A stretch of DNA of 6,405 nt, from assembly GCA_014801065.1 (NCBI GenBank), contig JAAVEX010000033.1, positions 9,153 through 15,557 on the forward strand, read 5' to 3'. The notes beneath the pieces are model-generated. The model did not search any database. It was not told where the DNA came from and saw only the letters and a list, made by a program, of their open reading frames with translations. Positions 1 to 6,309 of the stretch are shown one piece after another (position 1 is the stretch's first letter; each line of letters starts with the position of its first letter). Source of the DNA: Barnesiella sp. Its GTDB lineage: Bacteria; Bacteroidota; Bacteroidia; Bacteroidales; Muribaculaceae. The translations under genes were made by a program, and so were the position numbers.

Positions 1-47
1 AAAAGCGTCGGCTTCTCTTTCATATTATTCTTGTTTTCAGACTCCAT
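1..47 (-). CDS. N-terminal fragment of an unidentified minus-strand gene
   Basis: Reading the minus strand from an ATG at 47-45 gives 15 open codons, MESENKNNMKEKPTL, before the window edge. The start is supported by a complete Bacteroidota-type promoter just upstream (64-95), whose expected transcript start lies only about 10-15 nt before this ATG. A second in-frame ATG at 23-21 would give a start at MKEKPTL and cannot be excluded. The visible residues are charged and hydrophilic, with no signal peptide or membrane segment. Nothing here identifies the product. The gene is divergent from the nuclease gene. Confidence 0.55.
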   Translation of the reverse strand, partial: MESENKNNMKEKPTL

Positions 48-63
48 GTTTATTATCTACACA

Positions 64-95
64 CAAATGTAGCTACTATTTTTCTATCCGTCAAA
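64..95 (-). promoter_or_regulatory. Bacteroidota sigma-ABfr promoter for the divergent minus-strand gene
   Basis: On the minus strand there is TTTG (plus-strand CAAA at 92-95), a 20 bp spacer, then TACATTTG (plus-strand CAAATGTA at 64-71). This matches the known Bacteroidota -33 TTTG and -7 TAnnTTTG consensus with typical spacing. Transcription would begin near 57-60 and give a very short leader before the ATG at 47. Transcription start is inferred, not seen. Confidence 0.65.
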
Positions 96-146
96 TCCGC
101 CCCTAAATTAAATGTTAAAAAATGCGGTTTTAGCAAAAAGAAGTGT

Positions 147-154
147 TAACTTTG
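147..154 (+). promoter_or_regulatory. -7 promoter element of the secreted nuclease gene
   Basis: TAACTTTG is a perfect match to the Bacteroidota -7 box TAnnTTTG and is identical to the -7 box of pheT. The -33 region is poor: at the ideal 20 bp spacing the sequence is TGCG (123-126), and TTTT (128-131) sits too close. A start near 158-161 would leave a leader of about 62 nt, containing a small hairpin (GCTGT 158-162 with ACAGC 169-173). Because the -7 box lies downstream of the in-frame ATG at 112, it argues for the start at 223. The weak -33 may mean lower or activator-dependent expression. Confidence 0.55.
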
Positions 155-222
155 TGCGCTGTTTTTCCACAGCATCTCCAATCGGATTTATAACAACCAA
201 TCAGTATATCACACCGAATGCT

Positions 223-2655
223 ATGAAATTATTTACCAAGACCGCCCTTTGGTTTGCCCTGAGCGCACTCCTCTCAGGCTCGGCACAGGCCGAAATCCCC
301 GCAGGCTATTACGATTCCTGCGAAGGAAAGTCAGGACAAGATCTTCTGAAAGCTCTTTATTCAAAAATCACAAACCACACAAACGTGGGCTACGACGGAC
401 TGTGGGAAGTCTATAAAGAATCAGACGTGCGCGCCGACGGCACCCTTTGGGACATATACACCACAAAAGCATGGAGCTCCAATTTCACCAAATGCGGCAA
501 CTACTCCCTGATCGGCGACTGCGTCAACCGCGAACATTCGATGCCGAAAAGCGTGTGGGGCGGTGGTAAATCAGCTCAATATTCCGATGCCTTCCATCTC
601 TATCCCACCGATGGCAAAGTCAACGGACAGCGCTCCAACTACCCCTACGGCGAATGCGCCAACGGAACTCGTCTGCCCAACAACGGATCGGTGCAGGCCC
701 TCGGCCGCCTCGGCACTTCGACCTTCAGCGGCTACTCCGGTAAAGTTTTCGAACCCGACGATCAGTATAAAGGCGACCTCGCCCGCTCATATTTCTATAT
801 GGCCGCCTGCTACAACAACCTCATCGGCTCCTGGACTCAGGGAGAGATGGGCAACATGATGGCAGGCAACTCCTACCCCGTGTTCAAAACCTGGGCCGTC
901 AACCTCCTGCTCAAATGGGCACGCCAGGACGAAGTGAGCCAGAAGGAGATCGACCGCAATGAAGCGATCTATTCTTTCCAGAAAAACCGCAACCCATTCA
1001 TCGATCACCCCGAACTGGTCGAATACATCTGGGGAGACAAGGTAGGAACTGCATGGTATGCCGACGCTGCAGCCAATGCCGCCGATATTCTACAGCCCGT
1101 TGCCAACACCACTGTCGACATGGGCATCGCAGCCATCAATCTCGAAAAAACGGCCACCATCACCATTAAGACTAAAGGCGTGACCGGCAACGTTGCCCTC
1201 TCCGTCTACGATAAAGACCACACCCTTAGCCTGTCGGCCACTTCAATCACCGCCGCACAAGCCAACGCCGGCTACCAGCTGACCGTGAAATGCAATTCCT
1301 CCAAAGCCGCCACTATTGCCGGCACTCTCTCCATTTCAGCCGACGACATGGAGCGCGAGATCGACCTCACATGCGAAGTGGTAGATGGCCTGCCGATCTA
1401 CGACGCTCAGGACATCAGCAGCGATGAATTCACCATCCGCTGGGTCAATATTGGCGTCGCTTCCACCTACACTCTCGACGTGCGCCAGGGAGCTCTCTCG
1501 ATCGCCGGCTATCCCAAGACCGTAAGCGCCGCCGCCGAAACCCACACAGTAACCGGCCTCGAACCGCTCACCACCTACACTTACCGACTCTCTTCCGGAA
1601 CAATAGAATCGGAAACAAAGATCGTCACCACGGCCGACCTCCTTCCGAACATCGACGTGCTCTTCGACGGCACCCTGCACTTTGATGCCGCCCCCGGCGA
1701 AAACTCTTCGGCTGCCGAGCTGCTTCTCGACATCGAAAACATCTCCGACGACATCACCGTGAAGGTCAACACGCCGTTCCAGCTCTCAACCGACAAATCC
1801 AAATGGTCAACCACCATCACTCTATCGCCCGAGGAAGACCGCTTCTACATCCGACTCGGTGCCACCACCGAAGGCAACTATGAAACTTCGATCATCCTGA
1901 CCGCCGGCGACTACACCTCCGACGATGCCGAGGCCACAGCATCAGTGGTCGATCCTTCCACTTCGGCATTCATCGAAGACTGGGAAAACATCGACCCAAC
2001 CTCAACCGACGTAAGTGTTTATAAAAACACCACCTTCCAGGGTTCGGCCTGCAAATGGAACGTCGACGATGGTGGCTTCGGAACAGATGATAGGGACAAA
2101 AACTTCAACAACTCCGTGACTCTCCGAATGGGCAAAAACTCCACAAGCTCTCTCGCCATGAACGAAGATAAAGCCCGCGGACTCGGAATCGTACTGTTTG
2201 AAGCTGCAAAATGGGACAATGACGCCGATGCAGTGATCAACATCGAATACTCCATCGACGGCGGAACCACATGGACCCTCGCCGACGCTGTCACCCTCTC
2301 CGAAAACACGTCCGACAGCTACAGCGTGGAGATCAATCAGGCCGGCAACGGACGCATCCGTTTCCGTCAGAGCTTGGGAAAACGCTGGCACATCGACAAC
2401 ATCACCATCACCGACTACTCTGAAATCCAAAGCGTTGAAGAACTCGAATACCACAGTTGGGATGCCTTCTGCCGCGCCGGCAAACTGATCGTCGAATCGC
2501 GCGAACAGAACGCTCAGGTTAGCGTCTACGGCATCGACGGTATCACATGGGTGGCCAACAGCACTATTTCCGCCGGCGAACACTCATTCGACCTCCCCAC
2601 CGGACTCTACATCGTGACAATCAACGATTTCGCCCGCCGTGTACTGGTAAAATAA
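223..2655 (+). CDS. Secreted endonuclease I (EndA/NucM family) with Ig/Fn3-like modules and a putative T9SS tail
   Basis: This 810-residue protein probably cuts DNA, and perhaps RNA, outside the cell or on its surface. Residues 1-23 form a signal peptide ending AQA, with cleavage expected before EIPAGYY. The nuclease domain (about 25-275) carries the family signature: NREHSMP (102-108, with E104 and H105 as likely metal/catalytic residues), DAFHLYP (122-128), VNGQRSN (133-139), GDLARSYFYMA (184-194) and RNPFIDHPELVEYIW (256-270). Cys 33, 91, 100, 145 and 196 could form disulfides. An Ig-like beta domain follows (about 295-388), then an Fn3-like domain (389-470), a second Ig-like region (472-577), a jelly-roll-like segment (581-733), and a C-terminal beta module (745-810) ending GLYIVTINDFARRVLVK, which resembles a T9SS type A sorting domain. 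Start 223 is preferred over 112 because it puts the signal peptide at the N-terminus and lies downstream of the promoter. The nuclease call is firm. The accessory domain names and sorting role are inferred from pattern only. Confidence 0.9.
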   Translation: MKLFTKTALWFALSALLSGSAQAEIPAGYYDSCEGKSGQDLLKALYSKITNHTNVGYDGLWEVYKESDVRADGTLWDIYTTKAWSSNFTKCGNYSLIGDCVNREHSMPKSVWGGGKSAQYSDAFHLYPTDGKVNGQRSNYPYGECANGTRLPNNGSVQALGRLGTSTFSGYSGKVFEPDDQYKGDLARSYFYMAACYNNLIGSWTQGEMGNMMAGNSYPVFKTWAVNLLLKWARQDEVSQKEIDRNEAIYSFQKNRNPFIDHPELVEYIWGDKVGTAWYADAAANAADILQPVANTTVDMGIAAINLEKTATITIKTKGVTGNVALSVYDKDHTLSLSATSITAAQANAGYQLTVKCNSSKAATIAGTLSISADDMEREIDLTCEVVDGLPIYDAQDISSDEFTIRWVNIGVASTYTLDVRQGALSIAGYPKTVSAAAETHTVTGLEPLTTYTYRLSSGTIESETKIVTTADLLPNIDVLFDGTLHFDAAPGENSSAAELLLDIENISDDITVKVNTPFQLSTDKSKWSTTITLSPEEDRFYIRLGATTEGNYETSIILTAGDYTSDDAEATASVVDPSTSAFIEDWENIDPTSTDVSVYKNTTFQGSACKWNVDDGGFGTDDRDKNFNNSVTLRMGKNSTSSLAMNEDKARGLGIVLFEAAKWDNDADAVINIEYSIDGGTTWTLADAVTLSENTSDSYSVEINQAGNGRIRFRQSLGKRWHIDNITITDYSEIQSVEELEYHSWDAFCRAGKLIVESREQNAQVSVYGIDGITWVANSTISAGEHSFDLPTGLYIVTINDFARRVLVK

Positions 2656-2690
2656 CCCCGCGACGCCACAATCGTCAACTAAAATAAGCT

Positions 2691-2730
2691 CGGACGCGCC
2701 GTTTTTTCAAGCAGGCGCGTCCGTTTTTTT
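2691..2730 (+). terminator. Intrinsic terminator after the nuclease gene
   Basis: A perfect 10 bp GC-rich stem, CGGACGCGCC (2691-2700) with GGCGCGTCCG (2714-2723), encloses a 13 nt loop and is followed by seven T residues (2724-2730). It begins 35 nt after the nuclease stop codon. It is a textbook Rho-independent terminator on the plus strand. Its T-tract runs into the -33 box of the pheT promoter. Confidence 0.93.
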
Positions 2731-2759
2731 GGCAATAACACAATAGTTTAGTAACTTTG
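2728..2759 (+). promoter_or_regulatory. Bacteroidota sigma-ABfr promoter of pheT-yebC
   Basis: TTTG (2728-2731), a 20 bp spacer and TAACTTTG (2752-2759) match the Bacteroidota -33/-7 consensus exactly. The expected start is near 2763-2766, leaving a leader of roughly 26-29 nt before the pheT ATG. That is too short for a leader peptide, attenuator or riboswitch, so no tRNA-Phe-responsive control is visible. Three of the four -33 bases belong to the T-tract of the upstream terminator. Confidence 0.85.
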
Positions 2760-2791
2760 CATCAAATATACTTAAAAACAAAAGTAGCCCT

Positions 2792-5257
2792 ATGAATATT
2801 TCTTACAATTGGCTTAAAGATTATATACCGACTCCCCTCACCCCCGAACAGCTGGCTGCGGCTCTGACTTCGATTGGCCTGGAGACCGGCTCGGTTGAGG
2901 AAGTCGAATCTATCCGTGGCGGACTCCGCGGACTCGTCATCGGAAAGGTGCTCACATGCGAAGAACACCCCGACAGCGACCATCTTCACATCACCACAGT
3001 TGACCTCGGCGATGAGCAGCCCGTACAGATTGTGTGCGGCGCACCCAACGTTGCCGCAGGACAGACCGTCGTGGTTGCCACCGTCGGTACCACACTCTAC
3101 GACGGCGACAAAGAATTCAAAATCAAACGTTCGAAAATCCGTGGCGTTGAATCGCTCGGCATGATTTGCGCCGAAGACGAGATCGGCGTCGGGCAGAGCC
3201 ACGACGGCATCATAGTGATCGACCGCGAAGTTAGCCCGGGCACCCCCGCCGCTGAATATTTCGGTCTCACATCCGACTTCGTTCTCGAAGTGGACCTCAC
3301 CCCCAACCGCATCGACGCCGCCAGCCACTACGGAGTGGCACGCGACCTCGCCGCCTGGGCCGCACAACACGCCGAAGCGCTCCCCCTGAGTCGCCCCTCC
3401 GTAGAAGCCTTTGCCGTCGACACCCCACAGGGCGCAGTGAGCGTAGAGGTTGAAAACACCAACGCATGCCCCCGCTACAGCGGCCTCACCATCAAAGGTG
3501 TCCGCGTGGCCGAAAGCCCCAAATGGCTTCAGGATCGACTCAACGCCATCGGCGTCCGCCCGATCAACAACATTGTCGACATCACCAACTATATCCTCCA
3601 CGCCATAGGCCAGCCTCTCCACTGCTTCGACCTTGCAAAAATCGAGGGCGACAAAATAGTGGTGCGCAACTGCCCCGAAGGAACACCCTTCACCACCCTC
3701 GACGGCGTGGAACACAAACTCTCCGAGGCCGACCTCATGATCTGCTCCGCCACCTCACCCCTCTGCATCGCCGGCGTGTTCGGCGGTCTCGAATCGGGCG
3801 TCACCGAACAGACCACTGATATCTTCCTCGAATCGGCCTACTTCAACCCCACATCCGTACGCAAGACTGCCCGTCGACACGGACTGCAGACTGACGCTTC
3901 GTTCCGCTACGAACGCGGCACCGACCCCAACATCACAATGTATGCCCTCAAGCTCGCCGCCCTTATGATCAAAGAGCTTGCCGGCGGTGAAATCTGCGGC
4001 GAACCGATCGACATCTATCCTCAGCCGATCAGCCCGTTTGAAGTGACACTGTCCTACGACTACGCCCGCTCGCTCATCGGCAAAAATATCCCCGACGAGA
4101 CCATCAACGATATCCTGCGCTCGCTCGAAATCGAAATCACATCCATCGACAATGGCGAAGCCCATCTGCTCGTGCCGACATACCGCGTCGACGTGCAGCG
4201 CCCCTGCGACGTGGTCGAAGACGTTCTCCGCATCTATGGCTACAACAACGTGGAAATGGGCACAACAGTCCATTCTTCGCTCTCATTCAAATCGCAGGCC
4301 GATATCGACAACACCCTGCGCAATCTCATCAGCGAACAGCTCACGGCATCCGGCTTCAACGAAATCCTCAACAACTCGCTGACCGCCGAACGCTACTATG
4401 CCGACTGCGCCACATATCCGCTCGACCGCTGCGTGCGCTTGCTCAACCCGCTCAGCAACGACCTCAGCGTCATGCGCCAGACACTCCTCTTCGGCGGTCT
4501 CGAATCGCTTGCCCACAACATCAACCGTCGCTCACCCGACCTGATGATGTATGAATTCGGCAACGTCTACTTCTTCAACCCCCAGGCCGAATCGACAGCC
4601 GAACGCCCCCTCGCTCCCTACAGCGAATCGTCGCGCCTCGCCCTTTGGATCACCGGCGACATTCGTCCCGCCGGATGGCTGCGACAGCAGGAAAAATCAA
4701 CCGTCTACGATCTGCGCGCCATCGTTGAAAACATCTTTGCACGCCTCGGAATCGCCCTTGCCGACATCAAACTCGCTGCCGGCACCGACTCCATCTACAG
4801 CGCTTCGCTCTCGATCTCATCCCGCAATGGCAAGCCCCTCGGATCTCTCGGCATTGTCAGCCGTCGCCTGCTCAAAGACTTCGACATCAAGCAGGAAGTA
4901 TTCTTCGCCGAACTCGATTGGGAAGCCCTCGTGCGCATGGCCACACGATCAGCCGTGACCTACGCCGAGCTCCCCAAAACAATGGCCGTCAAACGCGACC
5001 TCGCACTGCTCGTTGACTCCGCCGTCACCATGCAGCAGATCGAACAGACCGTACGCGAAAGCGAACGCAAACTCCTGCGCAGCGTAACGCTCTTCGACGT
5101 CTACGAAGGCGACAAACTCCCCGCCGGAAAGAAATCCTACGCTATTGCCATCACCCTCCAGGATGCCGACCGAACCCTCAACGACAAGCAGATCGATGCC
5201 GTGATGAAAAAAATCATCACAAATCTCCAAAACAAACTCGGAGCAACCCTCCGCTAA
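2792..5257 (+). CDS. pheT: Phenylalanyl-tRNA synthetase beta subunit
   Basis: PheT pairs with PheS in a cytoplasmic alpha2-beta2 enzyme that attaches phenylalanine to tRNA-Phe. The beta chain binds tRNA and edits mischarged Tyr-tRNA-Phe. At 821 residues it is full length for the bacterial long form. Domains in order are: the N-terminal MNISYNWLKDYI start typical of the family; an EMAP-II-like tRNA-binding domain (about 42-152, with HPDSDHLHITTV 59-70 and VCGAPNV 81-87); the B3/B4 editing domain (about 215-395, with RPINNIVDITNYI 256-268 and LCIAGVFGG 324-332); the B5 domain (about 408-487, with VPTYRVDVQRPCDVVEDV 461-478); the catalytic-like core (about 495-715, with LLNPLSNDLSVMRQTLL 550-566 and MYEFGNVY 586-593); and a C-terminal ferredoxin-fold anticodon-binding domain (about 726-820, with KRDLALLVD 734-742). 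No break or missing domain is apparent. pheS is not in this window. The gene has its own promoter and is followed after 46 nt by yebC with no terminator between them. Confidence 0.98.
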   Translation: MNISYNWLKDYIPTPLTPEQLAAALTSIGLETGSVEEVESIRGGLRGLVIGKVLTCEEHPDSDHLHITTVDLGDEQPVQIVCGAPNVAAGQTVVVATVGTTLYDGDKEFKIKRSKIRGVESLGMICAEDEIGVGQSHDGIIVIDREVSPGTPAAEYFGLTSDFVLEVDLTPNRIDAASHYGVARDLAAWAAQHAEALPLSRPSVEAFAVDTPQGAVSVEVENTNACPRYSGLTIKGVRVAESPKWLQDRLNAIGVRPINNIVDITNYILHAIGQPLHCFDLAKIEGDKIVVRNCPEGTPFTTLDGVEHKLSEADLMICSATSPLCIAGVFGGLESGVTEQTTDIFLESAYFNPTSVRKTARRHGLQTDASFRYERGTDPNITMYALKLAALMIKELAGGEICGEPIDIYPQPISPFEVTLSYDYARSLIGKNIPDETINDILRSLEIEITSIDNGEAHLLVPTYRVDVQRPCDVVEDVLRIYGYNNVEMGTTVHSSLSFKSQADIDNTLRNLISEQLTASGFNEILNNSLTAERYYADCATYPLDRCVRLLNPLSNDLSVMRQTLLFGGLESLAHNINRRSPDLMMYEFGNVYFFNPQAESTAERPLAPYSESSRLALWITGDIRPAGWLRQQEKSTVYDLRAIVENIFARLGIALADIKLAAGTDSIYSASLSISSRNGKPLGSLGIVSRRLLKDFDIKQEVFFAELDWEALVRMATRSAVTYAELPKTMAVKRDLALLVDSAVTMQQIEQTVRESERKLLRSVTLFDVYEGDKLPAGKKSYAIAITLQDADRTLNDKQIDAVMKKIITNLQNKLGATLR

Positions 5258-5303
5258 TCATTTGAAATCAATTCACCTCTAAACAACCTATAAACATTCT
5301 CTC

Positions 5304-6023
5304 ATGGGAAGAGCATTTGAATATCGCAAAGCCCGTAAGCTCAAACGCTGGGGCAACATGTCGCGCACATTCACGCGCATCGGTAAGGAAATCACTATCG
5401 CCGCTAAAGCCGGCGGTCCCGACCCCGACACCAACCCGCGTCTGCGCGCCCTTATGCAGAACGCCAAGGCTGCCAACATGCCCAAAGACACCGTTGAACG
5501 CGCCATCAAAAAAGCCACCGACAAGGATGCCGGCGACTACAAAGAAATCTCCTACGAAGGCTACGGCCCCTTCGGTATAGCGATCTTCGTCGAAGCCGCT
5601 ACCGACAACAACACCCGCACCGTGGCCAACGTGCGCTCCTACTTCAACAAACACAACGGCTCGCTCGGAACTCAGGGATCGCTGTCATTCCTCTTCGACC
5701 ATAAATGCGTCTTCAAAATCAAACCCGTAGAGGGCAAAGACATCGAAGAACTCGAACTCGAACTGATCGACTGCGGCGTTGACGAACTCGAACCCGACGA
5801 AGAAGAAATCGTGCTCTACGGCGCTTTCGAAGACTATTCCAACATCCAGAAATATCTCGAAGACAACGGCTACGAAATCATCTCTTCAGAATTCGAACGC
5901 ATCCCCAACGACCTCAAGGAAGTGACCGACGAACAGCGTGCAGCCATCGAAAAGCTCCTCGACAAACTCGAAGAAGACGAAGATGTCCAAAACGTGTTCC
6001 ACAACATGAAGGAAGCCGAATAA
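5304..6023 (+). CDS. yebC: YebC/PmpR/TACO1-family regulatory or translation factor
   Basis: This is a cytoplasmic protein of 239 residues, the usual family length. Members were first described as DNA-binding regulators (PmpR). Bacterial and mitochondrial (TACO1) homologues have since been linked to ribosomes and to relief of stalling at proline-rich stretches. Which role applies here cannot be read from sequence. Conserved blocks are AAKAGGPDPDTNPRLR (33-48), NMPKDTVERAIKK (58-70), YEGYGPFGIA (84-93), TDNNTRTVANVR (100-111), GSLGTQGSLSFLF (119-131) and EDEDVQNVFHN (224-234). The N-terminus reads MGRAFEYRKARKLKRWGNM, a basic tail that differs from the MAGHSKWANIKHRK form of E. coli YebC and matches my recollection of Bacteroidota members. 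The 46 nt gap after pheT has no -7 box or hairpin, so cotranscription with pheT is likely. The leader is A/C-rich without a Shine-Dalgarno sequence. Confidence 0.95.
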   Translation: MGRAFEYRKARKLKRWGNMSRTFTRIGKEITIAAKAGGPDPDTNPRLRALMQNAKAANMPKDTVERAIKKATDKDAGDYKEISYEGYGPFGIAIFVEAATDNNTRTVANVRSYFNKHNGSLGTQGSLSFLFDHKCVFKIKPVEGKDIEELELELIDCGVDELEPDEEEIVLYGAFEDYSNIQKYLEDNGYEIISSEFERIPNDLKEVTDEQRAAIEKLLDKLEEDEDVQNVFHNMKEAE

Positions 6024-6046
6024 TCCCCCTTCCCTCCCCCCATACA

Positions 6047-6080
6047 AAACCCCTGCCCGCCCGTCGAGCAGGGGTTTCTC
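6047..6080 (+). terminator. Hairpin terminator after yebC
   Basis: A perfect 10 bp stem, AAACCCCTGC (6047-6056) with GCAGGGGTTT (6068-6077), encloses an 11 nt loop and starts 23 nt after the yebC stop. The 3' side supplies only three T residues in the stem followed by CTCATAT, so the U-tract is weak. Termination may be partial. A stronger terminator lies at 6204-6240. Confidence 0.8.
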
Positions 6081-6085
6081 ATATA

Positions 6086-6202
6086 ATGAAAAAATTTCAC
6101 ACCTCCACCGAACAAATTCCAACCGTCCGGCGTTACAATATCAGAAAGCAAGATTACTTTTTCCATTGCAAGAAATGTGATAATGATTGGTTTATTATCT
6201 AA
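6086..6202 (+). CDS. Possible 38-residue small protein with a CxxC motif
   Basis: An ATG at 6086 opens a 38-codon frame ending in TAA at 6200-6202, one base before the stem of the next terminator. The product starts MKKFHTSTEQ, is basic, and ends with HCKKC (27-31) followed by DNDWFII. The His and paired Cys could bind metal, but a single CxxC is weak evidence. I recognise no family. No -7 box lies between yebC and this ATG, so expression would need read-through past the 6047-6077 hairpin. Codon use is more AT-rich than in pheT or yebC. The frame may be real or a chance ORF in AT-rich spacer, and the exact fit before a terminator is the main argument for it. Confidence 0.3.
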   Translation: MKKFHTSTEQIPTVRRYNIRKQDYFFHCKKCDNDWFII

Positions 6203-6203
6203 G

Positions 6204-6240
6204 CGAGGAGCGTTGCGACAACGGACCTCGTTTTTGTTTT
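6204..6240 (+). terminator. Second intrinsic terminator downstream of yebC
   Basis: CGAGG (6204-6208) pairs with CCTCG (6226-6230), and inside it CGTTG (6211-6215) pairs with CAACG (6219-6223) around a CGA triloop. The two helices are separated by a symmetric AG/GA internal loop. Five T, a G and four T follow (6231-6240). The T-tract orients it on the plus strand. It could back up the weaker hairpin after yebC or end a transcript carrying the small ORF. Confidence 0.82.
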
Positions 6241-6298
6241 ACATACTGTTTTAATTCAAACAATATTAGTCTCCGTGTTTATTCAGCAGAAATTCTTA
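6241..6298. other. AT-rich intergenic spacer
   Basis: Together with the flanking terminator and repeat, this belongs to about 380 bases after yebC with no confidently assigned gene. Apart from the candidate -33 TTTA at 6278-6281, I see no gene, RNA signature or strong structure here. CATACT (6242-6247) is complementary to AGTATG (6300-6305), which is too short to interpret. Confidence 0.5.
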
Positions 6299-6309
6299 GA
6301 GTATGTTTG
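6278..6309 (+). promoter_or_regulatory. Weak candidate Bacteroidota promoter near the right edge
   Basis: TATGTTTG (6302-6309) fits the -7 consensus TAnnTTTG, and TTTA (6278-6281) lies exactly 20 bp upstream as a three-of-four -33 match. Transcription would start near 6314 and run rightward through the inverted repeats and out of the window. AT-rich spacer produces such matches by chance, and no gene is visible downstream to support it. Confidence 0.28.

Noticed and set aside
42..59. Similarity of CTCCATGTTTATT near the left edge to CTCCGTGTTTATT at 6271-6283, and of GTTTATTATCTA (48-59) to 6190-6201
   Set aside because: These are 12-13 nt AT-rich matches without extension on either side, and the left copy overlaps a gene start. 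Chance is the simpler explanation.
2002..2583. 193-residue open frame on the minus strand opposite the nuclease tail
   Set aside because: It is an antisense shadow with valine/glycine/phenylalanine-rich composition and no promoter or recognisable domain.
2760..2791. Possible T-box, attenuator or riboswitch before pheT
   Set aside because: The leader expected from the promoter is only about 26-29 nt, with no hairpin or leader peptide.
2762..3715. 317-residue open frame on the minus strand opposite pheT
   Set aside because: It lies entirely antisense to the well-conserved 5' part of pheT and its promoter region, shows no recognisable domain, and has a low-complexity G/V/A/F-rich product typical of a mirror of C-ending codons.
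6082..6087. TATAAT, an E. coli-type -10 box, before the small ORF
   Set aside because: Bacteroidota housekeeping sigma does not use this box, there is no paired -35, and it overlaps the ORF start codon.
5870..6166. 98-residue minus-strand frame spanning the yebC 3' end and terminator
   Set aside because: It overlaps the conserved yebC C-terminus and reads through the terminator hairpin, and includes a run of serines that mirrors the acidic yebC codons.
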